Source of the DNA: Protopterus annectens
Lineage: Eukaryota; Chordata; Ceratodontiformes; Protopteridae
Direction of reading: 5' to 3'
Length of the DNA: 64,000 nt
NCBI RefSeq assembly: GCF_019279795.1
Contig: NC_056744.1
Location: forward strand, 907,966,571-908,030,570
Position 1 is the first letter of the stretch, and the number at the start of each line of letters is the position of its first letter. This document shows positions 53,773-64,000 of this stretch, in pieces. The notes below the pieces were generated by a model, which saw only the letters and a program-made list of their open reading frames with translations, did not search any database and was not told the origin of the DNA. A program made the position numbers and the translations under genes.

Positions 53773-56151
53773 ACATATGGAGGGAAGGAAAGAGATGTGT
53801 ATGTATTTTTAAACTGGTGCATTACTTTCATTTTGTGGTCGCACTTACAGCAGTGCACTGTTGCTTTTGTTAATGTTTTGAGTGACAGCAGTATGTGTAA
53901 GGGTAAAGAAGTTTTGTTTAGTATGTAAGGGAGAAGTTGGATCTGTTTGAAAATTGTTTGTTTAAGTATAATAGAAATAAGCGCTATGATGATCCTCTGA
54001 GCATCTGTATCACACATTGTTATATACACACTTGCACACACAGTAGTGCTTAGTCAGTGAAGTGAAATCTGCTGTATCATTTAAAGGTGTCTCCATGTGA
54101 TAGTAACTGTTTTTTTTTCTAAACTCCTGAAAAGAATTCAGTACAAAACCCAGTGCAGTACTGATTAGTTTACAATGCAAAACTGGATATGAATACATTT
54201 ACATTGTTTTTTTTCCTGTCTTTGTTGAAGCCCAAGAAAAAAATAAGAGCAAATCTCTGAAAAAAAGTGTGGTTTGCTTCAATATTTCCTGCTCTACTCT
54301 AGCATTCTACACCTTATGTAACACTATGGTGGGGTGGAGTTTCACAGACAGATGAGTTTGAATGCCAGTAGAAGCCCTGTTTTGACAATTTCAGTTAGGA
54401 AATAAGTCATTCCACTAAGGAAAACTCACACAGCAATTACCACTATGGTAAATAAAACTGATATTACAATTCATGCAAAACAAAACCAAAATACATAGTG
54501 TGATAAGTCACTTTTAAATCAACACAGCCGATATTCCTATACAGGAATTGTTTTATGGCTCAGATGCAATTAAGTATGAAAGAATTACAAACTACGTAAT
54601 ATGTATGTAATAGTGTAATATTGGTGTACCATGTTTGGGTGATGGTTACAGTGGGATTTGTTCTTACTTTGCTTTAAAGTTTAGTCATGTGGGCTACAGA
54701 AAAATCACATCAATTTTCAAGTGCAGTCACCCAAAAGACCAAACTGAGAAATTGTCATTGTAGTCCATAGCTAAAACATGATACCTTGTTGTAATTAAAA
54801 AATTGACACCTTACTGTAACCCTGTCTTGGTGTCACAGAGGGATAAAGCTCTGATTGTAACCCAGTTGACTTGAGGTTTGCTAGTGGCTCTAGAAGCCAG
54901 AAGAGCCAGGAGAGAGGGGTGGGCGAGAGATGTGTGACTTTTGTTGGCTCGCTCACCTGAAATGGAGGGTTGTGGTTGCTCTACCCCCTGTGGTGACTTG
55001 ACTCTGTAGGTAGTGTGGTGTTGGCTGCTCTTCCAAGAGAGACGTGGACAATCTTCCCAAGCCAGTATGATGGCCCTTAAAGGTATGTCAAGGTGCAGAC
55101 ATGCCTCTGTATTAAGGGCATAGGCCATCCCTTTGCAGTAATGCAGAATGCAAACTGCCACCAAGGGATGAGGTTTGGCTGCACACTCAAAAATGCCCTC
55201 ACAGCAACCAAGATGATGGTTCTGTGATTGTCTCTTGCCCCATGATAAGCAAATGGACTGGGAACAGCTCTCTCCCATGAGGAATGAATGGGTCAGTTGA
55301 TCGCAGGGGGCTGATGGTCCACAGGCAGCGGGGTGCAAAAAAATACAACTTTCGATACCTTACTGAAAATATTATAAAGTAAAATCAGAATGAAACGTAT
55401 ATTTTAAAAGTCTCCTTTCTGTTGATTCAGATGTGGAGATGTAGACATGACGATCTAGTGTGCCGTCTCTTTTGATGGTGGATACTTGTTTGAGTTTTTT
55501 ATGGTACTAAGTACTGGCCATTCCATTTATCTCACCATTTGCCCACGGTTTATCGTGTTTCAGATAGTGTTTCTCCTTTTCTTTCGTCTTGTCTTCTATT
55601 TCAAAATTGTGCAAGAATGTTACTTGAAAGCAGCGCTCTTAGGTTTTAGACTGCATTCTGTTTTATTGGAGAATTTTTCCTTGTAACATCCTGGATTTAT
55701 AAGTTATAAAAGGTGAGAAAATGTATCCTGACGCACTTCCCCTAGCTTGTGCCATTTTCATTGTTATACTGTCTATGATAGGATGTTTGTTTTATTATGC
55801 AGGACCTGTTAAGGCTATAGTTGACTACTTAGACTGGGTCACAAGCTAGTAATTGATAGTATTTAATTGTAATTTGCCTTAAAATAAAAAAGTAGTCAAC
55901 GATAGCAGGTTAGAGAATTGAAGTGCTGTAGAGAAGCATGTTACTTAAACAGAGTGATGCTTATTATATGGACATTTATTTACCATTTATCAGTCAGGTT
56001 AGAATACTAACTCGGGGGACCACTAGTGCAAAGTGAAAAATTACAGGGAAAATCAACATCAGGTGTGTATGGTAGTTGGGTAAAGTGGTTAATGATGCAT
56101 TCCACACCATATGTGTTGGTGGCAAGTATGCGTTGAGTATTTTATGTAATA
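53773..56151. other. Unassigned region
   Basis: No recognisable gene. An open minus frame at 55,338-54,811 (175 codons) lies in a locally GC-richer block but its translation shows no domain, so I do not call it. At 55,815-55,830 and 55,890-55,905 two 16-base arms (one mismatch) form an inverted repeat. Confidence 0.45.
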
Positions 56152-56153
56152 TA

Positions 56154-56365
56154 CAGTGGATATAAAAAGTTTACACCCCCGTTAAAATGCCAGGTTTTTG
56201 TGATATTAAAAATGAGATCACAATAAATCATTTCAAAACTTTTCCCACATTTAATGTGACCTATAACCTGCGCAATTCAATTAAAAAAACAATCTGTTAG
56301 GGGAAAAAATATAAAAAATAAAAAACGTGCAATAAACTGGTTGCATAAGTGTGCACACTCTTAAA
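56154..56365 (+). repeat. Tc1 inverted repeat, left arm
   Basis: About 210 bases, complementary to 57,770-57,978 with scattered differences. Two related blocks (outer 'GTTAAAATGCC' side and inner 'TGCATAAGTGTGCACAC' side) may be paired transposase-binding sites, as in IR/DR-type Tc1 elements. Confidence 0.9.
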
Positions 56366-57342
56366 CTAATACAGCATTCAGTCTTCTTGGGTAAGAGTCT
56401 ATCAGCATGGCACATCCTGACTTGGCAATATTTGCCCACTATTCCTTGCAAAAGTGCTCTAAATCTATCAGATTGAGAGGCTTCTCTTGTGCACAGCCCT
56501 CTTCAGGTCACCCCACAGATTTTCTATTGGATTTAGATGTGGGCTCTGGCTGGGTCATTCCAAAACTGGTGAAGCCATTCTTTTGTTGATTTGGATGTAT
56601 GTTTGAGGTTATTGTCGTGTTGAAAGTTGAAATTCCTCTTCATCTTCAGCTTTCTAGCAGATGCCTGAAAGTTTTGGGCCAAAAGTGACTGGTAAACTGT
56701 TCATAATTCCTTTCACCTTGACTAAAGCTCCAGTTCCAGCTGAAGAAAAGCAACCCCAAAGCATGAATGCTTCATTGTGGGGATGGTGTTCTTTTGGTGA
56801 TGCAAAGTGTTTTTGCACCAAATGTACCTTTTGGAATTGTGGCCAAAAAGTTCAACCTTGGTCTCATCAGACCATAACACATTTTCCCGTATGCTTTTGG
56901 GAGACTTGATGTATTGTTTTGCAAATTTTAGCCGGGCCTGGATGTTTTTGTATGTAAGAAAAGGCTTCCGTCTTGCAAACCTACCCCATAGCCCATACAT
57001 ATGGTGAATACGGGAGATTGTTGTCACATGTACTACACAACCAGTACTTGCCAGAAATTCCTGCAGCTCCTTCAGTGTTGCTGTAGGTCTCTTGGTAGCC
57101 TCCCTGACCAGTTTTGGTCTTGTCTTTTTATCAATTTTTGAGGGACGTCCAGTTCTTTGCAACATCACTGTTGTCCCATATTTTCTCCACTTTTTGATGA
57201 CAGTCTTTACTGTGTTCCATGGTATATCCAATACTGTGGAAATTTTTTTGTACTCTTTTCCTGAGTGATGCCTTTCAACAATGAGATCCCTTTGATGCTT
57301 TGTAAGCTCTCTGCGAACCATGGCTTTTGCTGTGACAGGCAA
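56365..57342 (-). pseudogene. Tc1-like transposase (frameshifted)
   Basis: The enzyme cuts and pastes the element at TA sites. Numbered from the ATG at 57,342: N-terminal helix-turn-helix about 12-50, 'GRPSKI' AT-hook-like linker 65-70, second helix-turn-helix about 80-115, and the first catalytic Asp159 in 'VLWSDETKVELFG'. Past ~56,760 the frame shifts, but 'MLWGCFSSAGTGALVKV' and a later 'ENLWGDLKRAV'-like segment (about 56,520-56,480) keep the family order. The catalytic second Asp region is eroded. It is therefore inactive. Confidence 0.9.
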
Positions 57343-57403
57343 CTGAGTAAATGTCAGGAAAATCCTACTAGGACAGTTGAACTTTATTTGGGGTTAATCA
57401 GAA

Positions 57404-57672
57404 GGCTGCGGTGGTGCAGCTGTTAGCATTGTCGCTTCACAGCAAGAGGTTCTCCCATTCGATTCTCGGCTGGAGCGCCTTCTGTGTGGTGTGTGCATGT
57501 CCTCCCCGTGGTTGAGTGATGTTAGACATGCAGGTAGGTGTGAGCGTGAATGAGTGTGCCTTCCTTGAAGGTTGGGCATCGGGCTGGCAACTCGGCACTG
57601 TAAAAATCCACTTCTAATCATTAGCGGACCGGAGTTCTGCTGTGGTGACCCCTAACCTGGAAAAGCCGAAAG
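57404..57672 (+). mobile_element. tRNA-derived SINE with RTE tail, copy B
   Basis: Same family as 45,806-46,035. The head is 'GCGGTGGTGCAGCTGTTAGC' (A-box-like), with a B-box-like 'ATTCGATTCTC' and a tail 'CTGTGGTGACCCCTAACCTG' ... 'AAAAGCCGAAAG'. It is longer than copy A by an internal segment (about 57,490-57,560). It inserted into the Tc1 element. I found no clear target duplication. Confidence 0.85.
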
Positions 57673-57769
57673 ACATTACTTAGAGTCTCTCTAATTGATG
57701 GCAGGTGTGTACCCAGGAAGACTGAATTCTGTAATTAAATCAAAAGGTGCTTCAGCAAAGTATTAATTT

Positions 57770-57978
57770 AAGGGCGTGCACATTTATGCAACCAGCTTAT
57801 TGTACATGTTTTATTTTTGTATATTTTCCCCCCAACAGATTTGTTTTTCAATTGAATTGAACAGGTTATAGGTCACATTAAAGGTGGGAAAAGTTTTGAA
57901 ATTATTTATTGTGGTCTCATTTTTTTATATCACAAAAACCAGGCATTTTAACAGGGGTGTTTACACTTATGTCCACTG
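57770..57978 (-). repeat. Tc1 inverted repeat, right arm
   Basis: Counterpart of 56,154-56,365, ending CCACTG followed by the TA target. It lies upstream of the transposase start and may contain its promoter. Confidence 0.9.
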
Positions 57979-57980
57979 TA

Positions 57981-58780
57981 CAACAGATAACTGATTATTT
58001 TTTCCATCTTATTTTCAGGAATATGCAGTGCTCATGCGAGGAGGAAGGTATTTGTAGATTATAGAGAAAGGTGGTCTGAGAAGGATGGAGGGGAGGATAA
58101 AAAGATGGAGAGGATAGGGGAGGGTTTGGGGGAAGGAGAAGGTATAAAGGAGTATGAAGATAGACAGCACTTTATGAAGTTTTGTAAGTAGTTTTGTAGT
58201 AGAATCAGAGCACTCTGTGGACAATCTAAAGTGACACCTTGTGGTAAAAAGCAGTTACAGGAGGCTTGTGTGAAGACATTTCTTATGATGATGTCTGAAA
58301 TTGGCGTAAGAGGCATTTTTCCTGATCTATATTGGGGGGACTCCCATGTTTGTGGAGCATTAATGAAAGCTGTGATCACTAGTATGGACTTTGGTATGGG
58401 GGTGAGAAGAGATTGAGAAGAATGTAATCTAAGATTATAAAATGGAATTTCTTTTGTCTGCTGGAGAAGAAGGTAATGAGGGTATCTTGGTAGATCAGTT
58501 TGAGTTAAGAAGGCTAGTATTACAGTACATCGTTCGTTCACTGGACGCCATTTTGGTATAGCTAGGACTGAGCAGTATTGTTTCCTTGAGTTAATCAAAG
58601 GAGATTATCTGCAAATGTGTTTTGAAGTATTGTAGCCTGGACAGGCTTTTTCTGGAAGATTTTACAATAATTTGTAGACCATGTTCTATCTGAAGTAGGA
58701 GAACCCCATTTATCTAAATAGCTAGTTTTCCTTTTGCAGATAGGAAACTGGATTTTTTTCGTGCAGATTATGATACTGTT

Positions 58781-58811
<31 letters not shown>

Positions 58812-59033
58812 AGTATGGAAATGTGGAATTAAAATTTGAGAGACTAGTTACATATTTAAAATGCCATGTGATTTCAAGAGTTTTTTGCTGCAGGTTACTT
58901 TCCAGTTGAGTGTGCTGAAGATCATCCCCACCTGTCACCCCCCCCCCACACACACACACACACACTTTAGGATGCATTTAAGTGTGAGACAGTGTTTTGG
59001 GCAATTAGGGTTATTTAAGCAATAGCTGACAAA
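57981..59033. other. Unassigned region with simple-sequence patches
   Basis: A purine-rich block (about 58,035-58,150), a T-run of about 33 bases (about 58,780-58,812) and a C-run plus (CA)n (about 58,938-58,966) are the only structure. The T-run could be the tail of a minus-strand retrocopy, but nothing recognisable adjoins it. Confidence 0.45.
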
Positions 59034-59520
59034 CGTAGTGTGGTATATTGTTGATTTACCCATGGTTGGTGTGGTTTAATCACGAGGGCGAAGTCTGAGT
59101 GATTAAATAAAGCCAACTGTGGGTAAATTTCAATATACCACAACCACAGAGTCGATTATTGCTATTATGCAATGACATTATTTAAGAAAAAAAATACTTA
59201 CTTTTCTTAAATAATGTCTTTGTATAACGGCGCATTACTGTTCTTTCGCTGGTTGTGGTGCACTGCTTCCCTTGTTTTGATGTACTGAGCATGCGTATGG
59301 AACTTGCGTCCCACACATACCCAGTACATCAATGCTTTGAAATGGAAGCAACAGAGAAAAAGTCTCCGTTGCTCCGTTTTTTTCTTTTTTCTTTTTTTTT
59401 GTTAAAAAAAATGTGAGTACTTGGAAAAAAGTCCGGGCGACCGGACCTTTTTCCGTTGGTATATTGTGGGATTTACAACGGGCACGCTGGCCAAACAGCA
59501 TGCACGTTTTGGAATATTAA
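59034..59520. repeat. Cluster of stem-loops, foldback-type element
   Basis: Four hairpins follow one another: 59,040-59,083 with 59,099-59,141 (43-44 base arms, 15-base loop); 59,174-59,218 (17-base arms); 59,279-59,300 with 59,310-59,330; and 59,423-59,436 with 59,441-59,454 (GTCCGG/CCGGAC core). 'GGTATATTGT' also recurs at 59,042 and 59,457 as a direct repeat near the two ends. No coding capacity. This resembles a compound foldback/MITE, of unknown family. Confidence 0.65.
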
Positions 59521-59599
59521 TGGGGGGGGGGTCAGTGTATAATTTCTAATAATTTCTTGTTGCTAGAATGGGAGGGAATGGCTGTGCAGATAATCCAAT

Positions 59600-60930
59600 T
59601 CGCATTCAGAATAATTGGTGTTTGTTTTAGGTATGCTGGAAGACTGTGAGAATAGGATGGGTGATAACCATGACCCCTCTAGAACTCCATGTGTAGAGTG
59701 GGTAGTAGGTTGAAGAGTTGTTGCCATTCTGAACTTCAAAGTACTTATTGCTGTGGAAGTTGTAAAACCAAAGTGGGGAGTGGGACTGATCCCAGAAATG
59801 TGGAGGGAATTTTGGAGTAATGTATGAGCTAGCTGGTCAAATGCTTTGGTAAGATCTATGAAAACAGTAACTGTGAAGTGGCCTTATCTATGCTACCTAG
59901 AATGTCATCAGTTACTGTATCGATAGCAGTAAAGGTATGCCTCCCTGCCAAGAATGCATTTTGTTGAAGGGCAGGATGCTGTATTTCTTGATGTCATCTG
60001 AGTTGGGAGAAGACTAGCTTTTCTACTATTTTTCCTAGGCTTGGAAAGATTAAGATCAGTCCTTAGTCTTTTGCATATTTAGGATTTGTGATTTCTGGAA
60101 GTCATTTGGCAGTTCTTCCATGTATTTGGCACTGTTTTGCTAGTTAGCAGAAGTTGTATAGGTATAATAGAGGAGGGAGGATGTGTTCCTTGCATAAAAT
60201 CAGGAGCCTTGGAAGGGAGTTAGTAGAATTCTTTGAGAAAGTCTTTGGGAAGCAAGGGGGCTAAGGTTGTGGTAATGGTCCCTGACTTGAGAGTTTTTTT
60301 TTTCTTCGTGCTTGGGGCACACAGTGATATAGGATTGATTTGGTTAAGTACTGTTTTAGGCTGTTGTTGAGAGTGCTCTGTTGGTGTTGGAGGAAGTTGG
60401 TCGTTTGTCTTTTTGTTGATTTTTGTTTCTGAATTCTTTGAATTTCTTTTTCTTTTCTGGGACAAGATGTTTTTTCCTGGCTTGCCAGGCTTTACCTCTG
60501 TTGAAAGATTTCAAGGATGAGCAATGTAATAGAGTTGCATTTGTAGACTCTAGTTATTTTAGGGTGATCTTTGTTTTGAATATAGTTGAAAAGGGAAGTT
60601 AGCAGCTTGGCTGCGTTATTAGGGTGATTAAGTCTGAGAATTTAAGACAAGGATATTTTGTTTATATTTGCTTTCAATTCTGCATTTTTTTATTTTGAGT
60701 TTTGGTCTAAAATTGATCATCTTCAGAGGCAGATGTGTTCTTGTGATGCTTAAGGAAAAGGTGATGGAACTTAGTGGGGATGTTGACGTCTGTGATTTTG
60801 TTAGGGATGTTGATAAGGAGGTCTATGATTGAGTGATTACCAGTTAGAGTCTTGCTGGCTGATTTAGACCTTTGGCAGAGAGTATGCTTTTAATATCGTT
60901 TATCACATCAAAACTGGGATAATGGTCTGA
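59600..60930 (-). pseudogene. LINE reverse transcriptase remnant (Rex1/L2-like group)
   Basis: On the minus strand the endonuclease end ('QISDHYPSFDVI', about 60,930) is followed by a Lys/Asn-rich linker (60,465-60,220) and the RT. RT pieces are 'FPSLGKIVEKLVFSQL' (about 60,055), 'QNAFLAGRHTFTAIDTVTDD' (about 59,965-59,905), 'TVFIDLTKAFDQLAHTLL' (first catalytic Asp, about 59,870-59,820) and 'GVLEGSWLSPILF' (about 59,685). The order matches non-LTR RT domains of the Jockey-superfamily clades. It is heavily mutated and the downstream part is missing. Confidence 0.7.
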
Positions 60931-60942
60931 TATTTGTTTTAG

Positions 60943-61788
<846 letters not shown>

Positions 61789-64000
61789 CTTATTTATTTT
61801 ATTTTATTTTATTTTACATTTGTTAACCGGGCTGGTCCAACTGGATGCATATCCTTTTTCAGTAGAGGCCCGAGGAGAAAAGCTCCAATCATAATCTTAA
61901 AACACAAAATCTCAAAACAAGTTATATAAAAAAATCCAGGTTATAACAATGCAAGTTACAAAAAGTATAAATAAGTAGACGTACATTTACAAGGTTAGTA
62001 AAAAAAAGTCCATTTACATAGAAGTATAATGAGACAAAGATCAATCATCTGGTAAAACATGACAGGGAAATATAATATACTAATAGAGTATATCAAGTTC
62101 AAGAGTCACCATCTTATATTTGTGGTAAAAATGTATTTCCAGATAAGTGATAAGGGAACAAGAATTAGGAGATGAGGACTGGATAGATTTGGTGTGAAGG
62201 TATGAAATATTAGCTTAATCAGGTTCAGGACATGGGCATAGCCATAGTGTCTTGAGATATTCTTTAAGGTTCTTTTTGAACTGTTTGTGAGAGGTAGTAT
62301 TTCTGAGGTAGATTGGGAGGGCGTTCCATGGCTTGCCAATGGAGTTGGCGAAGAGGGCATCGCCACCAGAATTATTGGCTTTAATGGTTAGGATCTGGGT
62401 GCTGTTGGAAGATCGGAGACTATTTAGGTTAGTGTATGGTATCAGTATGCTACACAGAGCGGGGTTCTGTCTGGTTGGTTAATTATTTTCCATGCTTCAG
62501 AGAGTTGGTTTAGTTTGAGAAGATTGGGCAGTTCCAACCACCCAAGTTGCCTCAGGTTATGACAATGGTGGGTGCGATATGGAGAACCTGTTATAAATCT
62601 AGTAATGTGGTGGTAGGCCTGGGAGAGCATGTTTAGTTCACGTTTATGGAGGAAAGAAAGGACTGGGGAGGCATAGAGGAGTGTAGAGAGGAGATGTGTG
62701 CGGCAATGGTAAGTTTAGCAGTCGGAGTAAGAAAATTTTTATTCTGTACATGGACCCAAGTTTTTTGTTAACAGATTTAACTGTTTGGGTGATGTGTATG
62801 TCAAATTTGAGCTTATGGTCAATAGTTACTCCTAGTAATTTGGTATTGGTGACAGGGGTTATGATAGTCCCATTGTTGGATTTGATACAGAAGGCATTAC
62901 TATCTGTGTTTGGGAGTTCTTTAACTGGGGTAGAGAAGACGTTGGGAAAAATAATAGTAATTTGGTTTTGGTTGGGTTGAGTAGGAGTTTGAGGTTGGTA
63001 AACCATTTTCAACTAGAGAAAAGCAGAGTTGAGTGGTGGTTTGGAGGTTGAAGAGGGAGGCATCAGAGCAGATTAAGGTGGAGTCGTCAGCGTATTGTAT
63101 GCAGGTGGATTGAGGGATAACTGAGTGAAGGTCATTAATGAAGATGGAAAACAGAAGTGGTCCAAGTATTGAGCCTTGAGGGACACCAATGGTGTTGGGA
63201 AGGAGGTCTGATAGTCTATTTTGCCATAGTACAGCCTGTTTCCTATCAGCTAGGTACATTTTGAACCATGTTAGAGCTGGGGTGTCCAGATGCAAGGATT
63301 CAAGGGTGGACAGTAGGAGCTGGTGGTTGACCATGTCAAAAGCTTTTGACAGATCAAGAAAGAGGGCGGAGGATATAAGTTTACTATTGCAATTGTTATT
63401 AATGGAGTCGACAAAGGAAAGGAGGGCAGTGGTTGTACTATGGTGGGGGCGAAAGCCATGTTGGGTGTTGGATAGGAGATGATTGCACGTTAGGTAGTGA
63501 AGAAGTTGTTTGTGGATACATCTTTCCATAATTTTTGCTATTGGGGACAGTATAGCTATTGGTCTATAGTTTGAGATTTCCGTGGAGGTGCCTCCTTTGT
63601 GAAGTGGGATGATGTAGGACATCTTCCATAAAGTGGGAATACTAACTTCGGTAATGGTTCTATTGATAAGGATGGATATAGGGTATGCAATAACTTCAGC
63701 CGCTATTTGTAAGAATTCTGCTGGGAGGTGATCAGCTGCTAGAGTGGTTGGTTTAAGTTTTTTTAAGAGAGAATATATGTATGATGTGGAGACAGGTTTA
63801 AAAGTAAACTGGGTAGGGGTCTCAACTTGGGGTTGTGTGGCAGATGGGGGAGAGGAGGTTAGTTGACTGGCAAGGTTTTGGATTGTCTCGGTGAAGTAAG
63901 AGTTAAAGGAATTGGCTATTTCTTCCGGCCCTTGCTCAATGAGCTTTTCGGGGGTTGGGGTAGTAGTTTTTCCTGGGTGCTGGAGGTTGTTGAAACTAGC
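61789..64000 (-). mobile_element. L2 LINE copy C, young, continues past the window
   Basis: The plus strand starts with (ATTTT)n (61,789-61,816), which is the minus-strand 3' tail. Then comes the L2 terminus 'GGTTAACAAATG' ... 'GAGCTTTTCTCC', shared with 11.1 and 24.2 kb. The RT follows upstream with long open frames. The 5' part lies beyond base 64,000. This is the best preserved LINE coding region in the window. Confidence 0.9.
62100..64000 (-). pseudogene. L2 ORF2 reverse transcriptase (few frameshifts; partial)
   Basis: The frame is open from the window edge to about 62,921. Read from the Met at 63,622: 'NYRPIAILSPIAKIMER' (18-34), 'QHGFRPHHSTTTALLSF' (54-70), 'ALFLDLSKAFDMVNH' (86-100, first catalytic Asp), 'GVPQGSILGPLLFS' (146-159) and 'IQYADDSTL' (175-183, catalytic Asp pair at about 63,088-63,083). 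A frameshift near 63,005 leads to 'TKLLGVTIDHKLKFDIHI' (62,840-62,780). A later frame, with others near 62,740, carries the C-terminal 'GKPWNALPIYLRNT' (62,330-62,280). The product would copy L2 RNA at nicked DNA. Confidence 0.88.

Larger units (their letters stand above)
56154..57978 (-). mobile_element. Tc1/mariner-type DNA transposon with long inverted repeats
   Basis: The ends read CAGTGG...CCACTG and are flanked by TA (56,152-56,153 and 57,979-57,980), the duplicated Tc1 target. Inverted repeats of about 210 bases (56,154-56,365 and 57,770-57,978) agree closely, including the inner 'GGTTGCATAA.TGTGCAC'. The transposase is on the minus strand. A SINE (57,404-57,672) lies between the transposase start and the right repeat. 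Removing it leaves ~1.55 kb, a normal Tc1 size. Confidence 0.95.

Noticed and set aside
54811..55338. Minus-strand open frame of 175 codons
   Set aside because: No domain, no homology to anything recognised, and located in locally GC-rich sequence where chance frames are longer.
58014..58200. Second candidate exon after 'TTATTTTCAG'
   Set aside because: The frame closes within about 15 codons and no donor site fits.

Overview
This window looks like intronic or intergenic DNA from a large, transposon-packed vertebrate genome. No complete host gene is recognisable. The evidence is the repertoire: DIRS-type tyrosine-recombinase retrotransposons, Penelope-like elements with a GIY-YIG endonuclease, LINEs of the L1, L2, CR1, RTE and probably Rex1/L2-related groups, a Tc1/mariner transposon, tRNA-derived SINEs, long AT/GT microsatellites and a 500-base assembly gap. 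Together these suggest a non-mammalian vertebrate such as a lungfish, bichir, coelacanth or amphibian. The species cannot be fixed from sequence alone.

Layout. 1-2.0 kb is mostly unassigned. 2.1-4.0 kb holds a decayed, internally deleted DIRS-like copy. 4.0-14.5 kb is one L1-like LINE (copy A) split by a stack of insertions: an L2 element (5.87-11.2 kb) was hit by a minus-strand L1 (6.12-10.55 kb), which was hit by a plus-strand RTE (7.20-10.30 kb). Two of these junctions carry visible target-site duplications. A Penelope fragment (12.4-13.8 kb) interrupts copy A again. 14.8-18.9 kb is old sequence without clear genes. 18.9-28.76 kb is a second L1 of the same family (copy B), ending in a poly(A) tail and interrupted by an L2 (23.1-24.2 kb) and a nearly full Penelope element (24.4-28.1 kb). 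29-31.3 kb holds CR1 and L1 fragments.

31.7-44.05 kb is a DIRS element with terminal inverted repeats and an internal complementary region. Its reverse transcriptase/RNase H junction is split by a minus-strand CR1-like LINE. That LINE carries an ORF1 esterase and, directly upstream, 3.86 near-identical copies of a ~636 bp tandem unit that may be promoter monomers. 46.4-52.2 kb is a second, different DIRS element whose right end lies in the assembly gap (52,200-52,699). 56.15-57.98 kb is a Tc1 transposon with ~210 bp inverted repeats and a SINE inside it. A second SINE copy at 45.8 kb has a perfect 16 bp target duplication. Both SINEs end in the same tail as the RTE, so RTE machinery probably mobilises them. 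59.0-59.5 kb is a cluster of stem-loops. 59.6-60.9 kb is a decayed minus-strand LINE. 61.13-61.22 kb is the one candidate host exon. 61.8-64.0 kb is a young minus-strand L2 running off the window.

How it works together: the window is a record of nested retrotransposition. Active machineries (RTE endonuclease/RT, L1, Penelope, DIRS recombinase) inserted into one another and into older copies. Almost every coding region carries frameshifts or stops, so they are listed as pseudogenes; the best preserved are the L2 RT at 63 kb, the Penelope GIY-YIG domain at 25 kb, and the second DIRS Gag at 47.5-49.1 kb.
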